Part shown: piece by piece, positions 43,382 through 52,266 of the stretch
Numbering within the stretch: the first letter of the stretch is position 1
Layout: each line of letters begins with the position of its first letter
NCBI GenBank assembly: GCA_963835685.1
Contig: CAWIGI010000014.1
Location: forward strand, 276,131-340,130
Direction: 5' to 3'
DNA: 64,000 bases
From: DATAGF01 sp963835685
GTDB taxonomy: Bacteria; Actinomycetota; Thermoleophilia; Miltoncostaeales; Miltoncostaeaceae
The notes under the pieces: generated by a model
The model's database searches: none
The model's input: only the letters and a program-made list of their open reading frames with translations
What the model was told of the DNA's origin: nothing
Program-made: the position numbers and the translations under genes

Positions 43382-44258
43382 CGATGCTCGTCCGCGACCC
43401 GCTCGGCCGCGGTGACCGGATCCCCTTCGAGCACGACGGCGCCCGTGGCACGGGCGATCGCGGCAGTGGCACCGGCGCCGGCGAGGGCCAAGGGGACGTG
43501 CCGCGCCAGCTCTGTCAGCCGCGGCTGCGCGGCGCGGAGACGCCGCCTCGTCGCCGCGGCGATCACCACGAGCCTGGGCTCCACATCCGCGAGGTGCTCC
43601 TCGATCGTGGCGATCGGCGTGTCCGGCCCGAGGTACGTGATCACCCAGCCGCGTCTCGCGAGAACCAGTCCGAACATGATCAGCGGCAGGTCGTGGAGCT
43701 CGCCCGGTGCGCAGGCCAGCATGGCTCTGGGGCCGCTGCCTCGGCCCCAGTCGCGGGCCAGCCCGAGCAGCCGTCCGCGCAGGACGTTGCTGGCGAAGTG
43801 CTCCTGCGCCACGGTTGCCTCGCCCTGGTCCCACCGCTCGCCGAGTTCGTGGAGGTAGGGCAGGAGGACGTCACGAAGCACCGTCTCGAGCGTGAACGTG
43901 GCGAGCAGGCGATCAAAGCATCGCCTGAGCGTTGGGGTCGTCGAGCCGATCGAGCGTCGCCCCGGAGCTCCAGTGACAACCGTTCGAGATCCGCGGACTC
44001 AGGCTCTCCCGCCTGATCGGGTGCGGTTTCCGCAAGCGCCAACCGGGCCGCCTCGGCGGCAGATACGCCCGCGTCCAGGTGTCGGCGCATCGAGCGCACG
44101 CGCTCCTCGTCGGCCTGCGAGTAGAGCCGGAAGCCGCCGCGCGAGCGGAGCGGCCGGAGCAACCCGTAGCGCTGCTCCCAGGCGCGCAGCAGCTCGGGCG
44201 AGACGCCGACTCGACGGCTCAACGCCCCGATGCGGAGATGTGCCGGCGGGGTGCTCAT
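43378..44258 (-). CDS. MerR family cobalamin-binding regulator, CarH/LitR-like (one frameshift)
   Basis: About 295 residues. The MerR HTH is LRIGALSRRVGVSPELLRAW, EQRYGLLRPLRSRGGFRLYS. After a break near 43910 (CG type) comes a four-helix B12-binding cap (LRDVLLPYLHELGERWDQGE, ATVAQEHFASNVLRGRLLGL, with W and EH as in CarH). A Rossmann-like B12 domain follows (ACAPGELHDLPLIMFGL, with an ExHD lower-ligand motif, and WVITYLGPDTPIATIEEHL). CarH proteins bind adenosylcobalamin in the dark and leave DNA on illumination. It heads the operon with UvsE and faces the fasciclin gene. Confidence 0.85.
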
Positions 44259-44266
44259 GGCGCCAG

Positions 44267-44351
44267 TCTATACCAAATCTCTACAAACACTTGACGAGCC
44301 AGGCGTTCATCCCTATTATCCTCTACATACCTTCGACAATACCTCTACAGG
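44267..44351. promoter_or_regulatory. 11-bp-phased operator repeats between MerR and fasciclin genes
   Basis: CTCTACA, CTTCGACA and CTCTACA boxes (TCTACA at 44322, TTCGACA at 44332, TCTACA at 44344) lie 11 bp apart as head-to-tail repeats just after the fasciclin -10. A further pair, TCTACA at 44280 and TTGACG at 44291, is also 11 bp apart, and TCTATA occurs at 44267. Known CarH operators are tandem 11-bp direct repeats covering the promoter, so autoregulation and light control of both genes is likely. Confidence 0.6.
44291..44319 (+). promoter_or_regulatory. promoter of fasciclin gene
   Basis: TTGACG (44291-44296), a 17-bp spacer and TATTAT (44314-44319) make a near-consensus housekeeping promoter, the best in the window. 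The expected start is near 44326, inside the operator repeats, so a bound regulator would block it. Confidence 0.65.
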
Positions 44352-44361
44352 AGGGAGCACA

Positions 44362-44907
44362 GTGAACGTGTCCAGTCCGATCTCAGTCTCGAAGAAGCCG
44401 CTCATGCGCCTTATCGCAGGCGCCGCGGCGCTGGTCGCCTTGTCGGCCCCGACGCTGGCGAGCTCGCAGCAGGTGGTAGGCGCACCGGCGGCGCAGGAGA
44501 ACATCGTCCGCACCGCGGCCGCTACGGGCCAGTTCAAGACCCTGCTGGCCCTCTCCAAGCAGGCCGGTCTCGTCGGCGCGCTCTCCGGCCCCGGTCCGCT
44601 GACCGTCTTCGCACCCACCGACTCCGCCTTCAAGGCCGTCCCGAAGGCGACACTCGACAAGCTCGCCAACGACCGCGCAGCGCTCCGACGCGTGCTCCTG
44701 TACCACGTCGTCAAGGGGAACGTCACGGCAGAGCGGGTCGTCGAGCTGCGCTCCGCGAGGACGCTGGCCGGCCCCAGGATCAGCATCCGCGTGCGCGGCG
44801 GCTCAGTCTTCCTGAACGGGTCGACGAAGGTCGTCAAGACCGACATCGGTGCCACCAACGGGACCATCCACGTGATCAATAAGGTGCTGCTGCCGCCGAA
44901 GGGCTAG
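44362..44907 (+). CDS. secreted fasciclin (FAS1) domain protein
   Basis: 181 residues. A signal peptide (LMRLIAGAAALVALSAPTLA) precedes one FAS1 domain: NIVRTAAATGQFKTLLALSK, GPLTVFAPTDSAFKAVP (H1 box), LLYHVVKGNVTAERV and GTIHVINKVLLPPKG (H2 box), as in MPB70-like proteins. FAS1 proteins are extracellular adhesion or matrix proteins. GTG 44362 follows AGGAGGGAG. Divergent from the CarH-like regulator under a shared operator region. Confidence 0.9.
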   Translation: MNVSSPISVSKKPLMRLIAGAAALVALSAPTLASSQQVVGAPAAQENIVRTAAATGQFKTLLALSKQAGLVGALSGPGPLTVFAPTDSAFKAVPKATLDKLANDRAALRRVLLYHVVKGNVTAERVVELRSARTLAGPRISIRVRGGSVFLNGSTKVVKTDIGATNGTIHVINKVLLPPKG

Positions 44908-45008
44908 GCGTCACCGCAACGCAACCGAGAGGCGGGCCGCCGTGCCCGCCTTTCGACGTTCCGGCGGCTGCGCATTTGGACGCTGTGGTGGACGTCGCGA
45001 TGCGATGA

Positions 45009-45236
45009 TCAGGCCATCATCGCGGCGGCCGCTCGGACGAGGGCGGCGTTGTCCGGCGCCGGCTGTCCGTCCGGCAGCACGGTCGTGTCCTCCAGGCCGG
45101 TGCGGATGCCGTGCCCGCGCGCGAGCGCCCGCGCGTTGACGGCCCAGTTGGCGATGCCGTCGCCGTGGTGCACCTGCTCGAGCGCGATCCCGGCGCCGAC
45201 GAGGAGGTCTTCCATGGCGGCGCCTGCGCTCCCCTG
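45009..45236 (-). pseudogene. BKACE (DUF849, beta-keto acid cleavage enzyme), C-terminal fragment
   Basis: EDLLVGAGIALEQVHHGDGI, ANWAVNARALARGHGIRTGL and EDTTVLPDGQPAPDNAALVR are the last 75 residues of the BKACE TIM barrel, ending in AAAMMA. The N-terminal 200 residues are missing; at about 45237 the sequence switches to a GNAT gene on the other strand. Remnant only. Confidence 0.7.
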
Positions 45237-45239
45237 GGG

Positions 45240-45777
45240 CGAGCGTCCGGCAGCTCCTCGGCCGCCCCGGAGAGGTCTGGGGCGCCGAGTCGGGCGCCGA
45301 CCGGCTCGTCGTGGCGCGGACGGGCTAGAGCCCGGCGGGTCGAACTTCCTCGACGAGCGCGGGCCGATCCGGGGACTGGAGCCGATCACGGTCGATCCCC
45401 AGGCGCAGGGCGCCCGCGTCGGCCGCCGCCTGATGGAGGCCGCGCTGGAGCGGGGACGGGACGCGGCCGGCATACGCCTCTTTCAGGACTCCTTCAACGT
45501 GGGGTCGCTCGCGCTCTATGCGTCACTTGGCTTCGAGGTCAAGGAGCTTTGCGTCGTGATGAGCGGCACGTCGAGGAGCGGCCCGGCTGGCGGCGTCGAG
45601 GTCCGTGCCCTCGAGGAGCGCGATCTCGAGGAATGCGAGGACCTCTGCATCAAGGTCCACGGCTTCGAACGGACGAACGAGCTGCGCGACGCCCTCCAGG
45701 TTCCCGTCCTCTCGCCGTTTGTCGCGGTCCGCGACGGTCGGATCACCGCCTACGCCACGACGCTTACCTTCTTCCAC
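45240..45777 (+). pseudogene. GNAT acetyltransferase, internal fragment
   Basis: GNAT motif A is LEPITVDPQAQGARVGRRLM, followed by EAALERGRDAAGIRLFQDSF, NVGSLALYASLGFEVKELCV and a second acetyltransferase-like stretch (ALEERDLEECEDLCIKVHGF, FVAVRDGRITAYATTLTFFH). A frameshift lies near 45327. Both ends are cut: the start is lost at the BKACE junction and the C-terminus at 45777, where an EstB-like fragment begins on the other strand. Confidence 0.6.
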
Positions 45778-45996
45778 CATCGTGTCCTCGTTCCAAGGTT
45801 CGTCGCCACTCGGGGTACGCCGGCCGCCCCACAGATCGACCACCTTCTCGCCTCGCCAGTACGCAGCGACGGCGGCTCCGATCTCGTCGCGCTCGGCGAA
45901 GTTGCGCTCGAACTCGGCGCGTACTTCCTCGAAGCCCGGTGCCACCCAACCGCTGGGGCGTCCGTTGCGCGGTTCGGTGGTGTCGAGTTCCGGCAT
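45777..45996 (-). pseudogene. serine hydrolase/beta-lactamase (EstB-like), N-terminal fragment
   Basis: ATG 45996 with AAGGAG upstream opens MPELDTTEPRNGRPSGWVAP, GFEEVRAEFERNFAERDEIG and AAVAAYWRGEKVVDLWGGRR, the start of class C beta-lactamase-like esterases, which run to about 400 residues. It ends after 73 residues, before the SxxK catalytic motif, at the junction with the GNAT fragment. Confidence 0.65.
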
Positions 45997-46134
45997 GGTG
46001 CTCGCTCCTTGGTTGCGGACGAGGACAGCCTTGCCGCCTGGTCCGTAAGTTCCATCCGGACGGGCTACGGCACGTCGTCCGTGTAGACCACGGACGCAGC
46101 GTCGTCTCGATCCCACGGGGTGGCCGCGGTTCCC

Positions 46135-46329
46135 CTAGATCGCGATCTGTGCCGCCTTCCCATGGGCGGGACACTCTCGACAGTGGCAGCCGAGAGTCTC
46201 CCTCCGCGTGGATGCGAGCGTCTCGACGGCCAGCTCCCAGACGCTCGCCTGGGACGACACGCGGTCGTCCGCGTCGGCGCCGAGCTCGCGCCCGCATCTC
46301 GTGAGGAGCGAGTGTGTCCGCCCACCCAA
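46135..46329 (-). CDS. small hypothetical protein with CxC-x2-C
   Basis: From a TTG at 46329: LGGRTHSLLTRCGRELGADA, DDRVSSQASVWELAVETLAS, TRRETLGCHCRECPAHGKAA and stop. The CHCREC-PAH cluster could bind metal. It has coding-like composition but no clear ribosome site, so it may be a remnant. Not recognised. Confidence 0.35.
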   Translation of the reverse strand: MGGRTHSLLTRCGRELGADADDRVSSQASVWELAVETLASTRRETLGCHCRECPAHGKAAQIAI

Positions 46330-46475
46330 TCCGTGCGCGAGCTTCTGAATTGAGAGAGGCCACTTAGCGCATTGATCCGGTGATGTCACCGGGTCGCTCC
46401 AGCCGCGGCTCTCTCGGCCTCCGCGAAGCGGGAGACGGTGCCGAAGAGACCGCCTCGGGGGCTGACCCGGAGCGC

Positions 46476-46995
46476 TCACCCGTCGATGGTCACGCCCCGG
46501 AGCTTCTCCGGGTCGGCGCGATGTTCGACCGAGGCGATCCGCCCGTCGACGACCGTGAACCCGATGACCCCCTGCGGCCGGCCGCCGGGCGCGAAGATTA
46601 GGCTGGCGGCGCCGTTGACCAGCGCGGGCCGGCAGAGCGGTGCATACCGGGGCGCCGTCGCGAGCACCGCCCGTGCCGCCGCGGCCGCACCCACCACCGG
46701 CAGCCGGGCCGCGGGGGCGAGTCCGCCCGTGTCGACTCGAAAGACGGCATCGGGGTCGAGCAGCGCCACCAGCGCCTCGAAGGTCGCCCGCTCGCGCGGC
46801 GGCGAGGAACGCGTCGCCGACCCTGCGCTGGAGCGCGATGTCGGCGTCCGGATCCGGCGCGGTGCCCCGCACCCGGCTCCGGGCCCGGCTCGCCAGCTGA
46901 CGCGACGCGGCCGGCGAGCGCCCGACGATCGTGGCGATCTCCTCGAACGGCACGCCGAACATGTCGTGCAAGACGAAGGCCACCGCGCCGGAGCC
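46476..46995 (-). pseudogene. SigJ-type ECF sigma factor, C-terminal part
   Basis: AFVLHDMFGVPFEEIATIVG, RSPAASRQLASRARSRVRG form region 4 of an ECF sigma. After a frameshift near 46795 of CG-loss type comes the SnoaL domain (ERATFEALVALLDPDAVFRV, LVNGAASLIFAPGGRPQGVI, FTVVDGRIASVEHRADPEKL). Region 2 is missing: upstream of about 47000 no sigma sequence is found in any frame. Second SigJ-type locus in the element besides 29.6 kb. Confidence 0.65.
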
Positions 46996-47177
46996 ACTCG
47001 CGCTCGGACCCGATCCGAGCCATCGCCGGCCGTCCTCGCCACGGCCCGCTCGAGCTGCACACCGGAATCAATTTCGGGGGGGCCAGATCGGCTTCTCAGG
47101 GCTTGATCCTTTGGGCGCCGTGCCGCGCACCGCCGTCCGAACCGAGACATCGAGACGGGAGGCCCCGAGCAGCCGCC

Positions 47178-48533
47178 ATGCCCCACGACCACGACGACCA
47201 CGAGGACCGTCCCGTTCCTCTCACCCCGCCCCACCGCGACAACGGTGGGCCGCCGCGTCGCGCAGCCGGTGCCGAGCGCGGCTCCCGGACGCCCCAGTTC
47301 GAGCGTCTCATCACCGAGGTGATCGTCTCGGGCGGGCCGGCGCTGCTGCGCCTGGCGGCCTCGATCTGCCCCCAGGACGCCGAGGACATCCTCAACCTCG
47401 CCACCGAGCGCGCGCTCGCGCGCCCCGAGGCGTTCGCCCACGGCGAGCCGGGCAAGCTGTACCGCTGGCTCGAGCGCGTGGTGCGCAACGAGGCGATCAA
47501 GACCCTGCGCGCTCGCCGCCGCGAGCTTCCGACCGATCCCGAGGCGCTGGCTAAGGCACCCGACCAGTCGGCCGGCGCCGACCCGCACGCGGCGCTCGCC
47601 GCGACCCAGGAGCGCATCGCCACCCTCGAGGCGCTTGCGGAGCTTCACCCCCTCCAAGCGAGCTGCCTGGCGCTTCGGGCCCGCGGCTTCAGCCGGGCCG
47701 AGATCGCCGAGCTGCTCGGCCTCACCCCGCTGACGGTCAAGCGCCGGCTCGCCGAGGGGCGCGCCGCGCTGGCCCGCTTCGGCGACGACCTCGACGCCGG
47801 CCGGCGCTGCGCCAAGCTGCGCCCGCAGCTGTCCGACTACCTCGATCGCGCCCTCGAGGCGACAGCGCTGCGGCGCCTCGAGCGCCACCTCGATCACTGC
47901 GGGCGCTGCCGCGGGCAGCTGGTCGCGCTTCGCCGCCAGCGCTCGCGCATCGCCGCCGCGCTCCCGTCGGCGCTGCTTCTCTCTGCCGCTGAGATGGCCG
48001 TCAACGGCGGCGACACCGACCTCCAGGTCAGCCGCCAGCTCGCCGAGGCCGCCCACGACGGTTGGATCGCGCTGTCGGGCGGATTCCTGGCGCGCGTCAT
48101 CGAGGGCTGGCACGCGCTCAGCCCGCTGGCTCGGCTCGCCGGGGCGGGGGTGGCGGCGCTGCTGGCACTGGCCGGCGTCGGCACCCTCTCGGGTGGAGAG
48201 CGTGCGCCCGCTCCGGTGAGCGCCAGGCTGCCCGCCGCCGCTGAGGCGCCAGCGCCGGCCCGCACCGGACCTGCTGAGCAACCGCCGAAGGCGCGGACGT
48301 CACAGGCGCGGCCTGCCGCCCCCGCGGCGCCGAGGCGGCGCGCGACTAAGGCGGCGCGGCCGGCGACGTCCGCCACCTCGGCCGCCGCGACGGCGTCCGC
48401 GGGCTCGCCGGCCGCCCGATCGGCCCCCGCCGCCGAGCCGCCGTCGGTCTCGAACGTGCCGGCACCGGCACCGGCGAGTCCGAGCTCTGCGGTTGACCTG
48501 GCCCGCGCCGAGTTCGAGCCGGGCCCGCCGTAG
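47178..48533 (+). CDS. membrane-anchored sigma factor/anti-sigma fusion
   Basis: About 451 residues. The N-terminal half is an ECF sigma factor (RLAASICPQDAEDILNLATE, YRWLERVVRNEAIKTLRARR; region 4 LQASCLALRARGFSRAEIAE, LLGLTPLTVKRRLAEGRAAL). It is followed by a zinc-binding anti-sigma-like motif H-x3-C-x2-C (RHLDHCGRCRGQLVALRRQ), a transmembrane helix near residue 315 (LAGAGVAALLALAGVGTL) and an Ala/Pro-rich exported tail. A sigma joined to its own membrane tether would need proteolysis to act; this is inference. ATG 47178. Convergent with the relaxase gene, 12 bp apart. Confidence 0.75.
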   Translation: MPHDHDDHEDRPVPLTPPHRDNGGPPRRAAGAERGSRTPQFERLITEVIVSGGPALLRLAASICPQDAEDILNLATERALARPEAFAHGEPGKLYRWLERVVRNEAIKTLRARRRELPTDPEALAKAPDQSAGADPHAALAATQERIATLEALAELHPLQASCLALRARGFSRAEIAELLGLTPLTVKRRLAEGRAALARFGDDLDAGRRCAKLRPQLSDYLDRALEATALRRLERHLDHCGRCRGQLVALRRQRSRIAAALPSALLLSAAEMAVNGGDTDLQVSRQLAEAAHDGWIALSGGFLARVIEGWHALSPLARLAGAGVAALLALAGVGTLSGGERAPAPVSARLPAAAEAPAPARTGPAEQPPKARTSQARPAAPAAPRRRATKAARPATSATSAAATASAGSPAARSAPAAEPPSVSNVPAPAPASPSSAVDLARAEFEPGPP

Positions 48534-48545
48534 CTCAGCGGGGGA

Positions 48546-51080
48546 TCAGCGCTCCCACCCAAGGCCCCGCTCACGCCCCGGCGGCTCGCGCTCGATCCAC
48601 CACGTGGTCGCGGCCTCCTGTCGCCCGTCGCGGCCGAGGTCGCGCTCGAGCCGGCGCAGCGCGTCCTCGGGCCGGTCGACGTGGCGACCCCCCAGCTCGT
48701 CGCGCTCTCGGCCGCGCTCGGGGCCGTCGGCCGACAGGTAGAGGTGCGACTCGGCCCGCGCCCGCGACAGCGCCGTATAGCCCCACTCGCGATCGAGGCC
48801 CGCCGAGCCCAGCACGAAGGCGCGATCGACGCTCATCCCCTGGGCCTTGTGGGCGGTGATCGCGTAGCCGTAGGTCAGGTGGCCGTCGGCCAGGTAGCCG
48901 CGCGACAGCTCGAGCAGGGCGCCGGCGTCGCTGACGATCCGAAGGCCGCCCTCGCGCCCCATGCCGAGCACCGTGGCGCGCATCCCGTTCTGGACCCCGA
49001 GTCCAGGGTCGTTTCGCAGCGCCATCACGCGGTCGCCGGCCGCCACCGGCCCGCAGGGTAGGTAGCGCTCGGGCCCGCCGACCTCGCCGATCTCGATCAG
49101 CAGCGCCCGCGCCTCGCGCGACAGCTCGGCGGCATCTTGAAGCCGCGGCGCGATCATCATGGCCTCTGAGCCCTCGCGGTGGGCGGCCAGCCAGTCGGCC
49201 ACCAGCTCGCGCCGCGCCGCCTCGGGGCCGGCGGCGACGTGGATGCGCCCGTGGGACTGCGTAGGCGGCGAGGGCATCGCGCGCCCGGCCCTCGCGGATC
49301 GCCACCAGGGCCTCGCGCTCCCAGCCGCGCTCCTGGCGCCGGTTCTGCGCCAGCTCCAGCGCTCCCAACGCCTCGGCCAGCGCGCGGAAGGCTCCCCCGG
49401 CGGCGATCTCGCGCAGCTGGGCGTCGTCGCCGACCAGCACCAGCTTGGCGCCGGCCTCGCGCGGCGTGGCGCGCGAGCTCGGCCAGGTCGCGCGTTCCCA
49501 CCATGCCGGCCTCGTCGAGCACCACCACGCTCATCGCGTGCAGCGGCGAGCGCTCCAGGTCGCGGGCGTCGATCAGGCAGGCGCGCCAGCGTCCGCGACG
49601 GGATCCCCGATCCGGCCTCGAGCTCGGTGGCGGCCCGCGCCGACAAGGGCCGCGCCGATCACCTCGTAGCCCGCGGCCTCCCATGTCTCGCGCGCCGGCT
49701 CGCAGGGCGTAGGTCTTGCCCGAGCCGGCCCGCCCCAGCACGACCTGCAGGCCGTCGCCGCTCTCGGCGAGGCCGCGCACCATCGCCGCCTGCTCGTGCG
49801 ACAGCTCGAGACGGGCGGCGAGCACCTGCGTCGATCGTGCGCCCGTCCACCAGCCCGGCGCCCTCGCGCCGGCGCTCGAGCGCGCCCTGCAGCAGCTCGC
49901 GCTCGGTCCCAAGCAGCTCGGGCGTCGAGTAGCGCGCCGGCGCGTAGGGCTCATCGGGCGCCAGCAGCACCGCCCGATCCGATGCCAGGAAGAGGTCGGC
50001 CGCCGCGCCCAGCGCGCCGGCCCCCCACATCGGGCCGGCGCGCGCGCACAGCTCGCGCAGCGCCTCCTGGCGGGTGAAGGTCGCGGCGTGCGCGGTCAGG
50101 CCCTCCGGGCTCGCCGAGCTGCGTGGAAGAGCGGCCGAAGCTCGGCCCGATCGGGCTCGCGAACATGCCCGCGCCAGAGCGTCGCCTCGAGCTCGCGCTC
50201 GCCGAAGCCGAGCTCCTGCGCTCGGGCGCGCCAGTCGGCGAACAGGTCCTCGCCGCGCACCGAGTAGTCCTTGGCGGCGCGCGTATCCAGCGCCGCCACC
50301 TCGGCGGCCCGCCGGCCCGACTCGCCGCGCTCTGCCAGGCGCGCCTCGATCTCGGCCCGCCGGCGGCTGAAGGCGGTCGAGGACGTCGGGCGGGAACGCC
50401 GGCGATCTCGGCGGCGCCCTTGGTGACCGGCGCCCCACTCGACGCCGAGGTTCCTTGGTCAGCTGGTGGCGCAGCTCTGCCTGGTACAGGTAGCCGGCGC
50501 TCTTGGCGTTGCGGTAGATCGCCCGCGAGTCGAGCGCCCCGAAGCGGCCCTCGTGGTCCTGGGCGAGGTTGGCCACCAGCACGTGGGTGTGCAGGGCGGG
50601 GTCGCCGGCGCGCGAGGCGCGGTGGCGAAAGCCGGCCGCCACCAGCCCGAGCGCCGGGCACGCGCTCTGTCCCGTTGTGGCCGCGGCGAAGGAAGGCGGC
50701 GTGGCCCTCGAGGTAGCCGATCGCCGCGTCCACGGCGCGCTCGTGGGCGGCGATCGCGGCCTGGCGCTGCTCGGGATCGCCAAGGGCGAACAGCAGCGAC
50801 ACCGACTTGGGCGCGCTAGAAGGTGAGGTCGAAGCCGGGCGTGCGCGTCCGCCCGCCGGCGGGGCCGCGCACCAGCTGGGCGTCGTGGCGAGGATCGCGG
50901 CCGGCAAGCAGGGCGCGCAGCTCGGGCGCGCCGACCTCGCCCGACAGGTCGAGGCCGCCGTCGGCCAGCCAGCGCCCGGGCGCCTCGTCCGGCGCGCAGG
51001 TAGTAGTCCTCGCGGCCGGCGGCGACGGCGTGCAGGTAGTAGTCCTCGCTGCCTGATCCGAGCTTTCCGATGCTGAGCAC
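48546..51080 (-). CDS. MobF (TrwC/TraA-like) relaxase-helicase (frameshifted)
   Basis: The relaxase domain starts MLSIGKLGSGSEDYYLHAVA, AGREDYYLRA, then GFDLTFSAPKSVSLLFALGD and the three-His motif region GDPALHTHVLVANLAQDHEG with ALDSRAIYRNAKSAGYLYQA. The RecD-like helicase follows: VVLGRAGSGKTYALRA (Walker A), SVVVLDEAGMVGTRDLAELA (Walker B), YAITAHKAQGMSVDRAFVLG and GYTALSRARAESHLYLS. Many frameshifts; those at about 49260 and 49459 are each repaired by one CG. It would nick oriT and unwind the element for transfer. No coupling protein or channel genes are present. Confidence 0.85.
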
Positions 51081-51181
51081 GGGCGGCGACCTCCGCCCGA
51101 TAAAGCCGCCAGGGCGTGCGCTGGCCCCCCTCCCGCATCGGGATGCCAGTGTGTGCCGCTCTCTGGGCCGCTCTCTGGGTC

Positions 51182-51595
51182 CTACGTCTTAGAGAGGCGA
51201 TCCCTGATGGCGGTCAGGCAGGTCCGGGCGATCTCGACGCGCGTTGCGACTTCTTCGTTGGTGAGGTGGAGGTCCTCTCCGGGGTAGCGGATTCGGACTG
51301 CGAAGGGGCTGAGCTTGTCAACGTTCGTCAGGGCCGATTCGAGCTCGGGCTCAAGCGCGACGCACCGGTCGGCCAAGGGCCCAAGGTCGTGCGTCCGAGG
51401 CGGCATCTCCCGCCGCGCGATCAGGAACGCCTTCAGGGCCTTCTCGGCTGTCTGTTGGGCGTGGAAGAGTGCAGCGACCACGAAGGCGCGCTCCTCGTCC
51501 GGCGCCGCGTCCCGGAGCCTCGCCACCAGGAAGTCGGCAACCCGGAGGTCGTCGGCCGCCCGGTCGAGCCAGGCCGCGGGGACCTCAGCGGCCAA
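51182..51595 (-). CDS. HEPN domain toxin-like protein (HepT)
   Basis: 137 residues. It has the HEPN helical bundle (DLRVADFLVARLRDAAPDEE, AFVVAALFHAQQTAEKALKA) with the R-x6-H motif in RREMPPRTHDLGPLADRC. HEPN proteins of MNT-HEPN pairs are RNases whose activity is blocked by the nucleotidyltransferase. TTG 51595 overlaps the MNT stop by 11 bp, so the pair is coupled. Located between relaxase and excisionase, a usual place for an element-stabilising module. Confidence 0.85.
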   Translation of the reverse strand: MAAEVPAAWLDRAADDLRVADFLVARLRDAAPDEERAFVVAALFHAQQTAEKALKAFLIARREMPPRTHDLGPLADRCVALEPELESALTNVDKLSPFAVRIRYPGEDLHLTNEEVATRVEIARTCLTAIRDRLSKT

Positions 51596-51920
51596 CGAGC
51601 AGGAGGCCCTCGCGCACGACCTCGGCCGGGAGCGAGCCGAAGAGGTCCTTTTGGCGATCGAACGTGCTGCGTCGATAGACGTGGATCTCGGCGGGGAAGC
51701 TCAGGCCTCTGAGCTGCCCGTAGGCGACCTCCGCCATCTGTGTCTCGCGAGGGGCGTCGTCAGGCACGACGAGCATGAGGTCCCAGTCGCTCCACTCTCG
51801 GGCGTCGCCGCGAGCGCGCGAGCCGAAGAGGTAGATCGCGTCGGGCTTATAGGCGCTTGCGAGGCGGCGTACCGCCTCCTCGAGGCGTGGATCCTTCGGG
51901 GCTGTCTTGGTGGTGGCCAT
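51585..51920 (-). CDS. MNT-type nucleotidyltransferase antitoxin (MntA)
   Basis: 111 residues. The minimal nucleotidyltransferase motif is LFGSRARGDAREWSDWDLML: GS, then DxD after nine residues. In MntA proteins this domain AMPylates a tyrosine of the HEPN toxin. ATG 51920 is chosen over an upstream in-frame start because it follows CCGGGAGCCG and fits family length. It is first in the pair and reads away from the excisionase. Confidence 0.85.
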   Translation of the reverse strand: MATTKTAPKDPRLEEAVRRLASAYKPDAIYLFGSRARGDAREWSDWDLMLVVPDDAPRETQMAEVAYGQLRGLSFPAEIHVYRRSTFDRQKDLFGSLPAEVVREGLLLVGR

Positions 51921-51991
51921 CGGCTCCCGGCCCACTGTAACGGCGCGACCGGCCGGGGGGGCCAGCGCCATCGCTGCTGGCTTCTCCGAAC

Positions 51992-52231
51992 GTGGGAATC
52001 GTCGCCCTCAACGAGGCGGCCCGGCTGCTCGGCATGTCGCGGCGCACGCTCGACCGCCGCATCGCAGCCGGGGCGCTGCGCGTCTTCCGCGACGGGCGCA
52101 TCGTCGGGGTGCCCTCCTACGAGCTGACGCGCTACGTCCATGAGCACACCATCAGCGCATCGTCGCACGGTGCGAGAGCGCGACGCGGCCAGCGCACGTC
52201 GTTGCCCCTCGGGGCCCGCCTTTGGGATTAG
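51992..52231 (+). CDS. excisionase-type helix-turn-helix protein
   Basis: 79 residues: LNEAARLLGMSRRTLDRRIA, AGALRVFRDGRIVGVPSYEL and TRYVHEHTISAS form the MerR-like winged HTH of excisionase family proteins. It stands 35 bp before the integrase start on the same strand, the standard order for xis-int. GTG start. It may bind the GGTCCT repeats at the element ends. Confidence 0.85.
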   Translation: MGIVALNEAARLLGMSRRTLDRRIAAGALRVFRDGRIVGVPSYELTRYVHEHTISASSHGARARRGQRTSLPLGARLWD

Positions 52232-52266
52232 GCTCGCCAGCCCATCCCAGCTCCGAGGGGAGGACC

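Noticed and set aside
44942..45139. 65-residue open frame after the fasciclin gene
   Set aside because: It overlaps the BKACE fragment on the other strand and has no motif or ribosome site.
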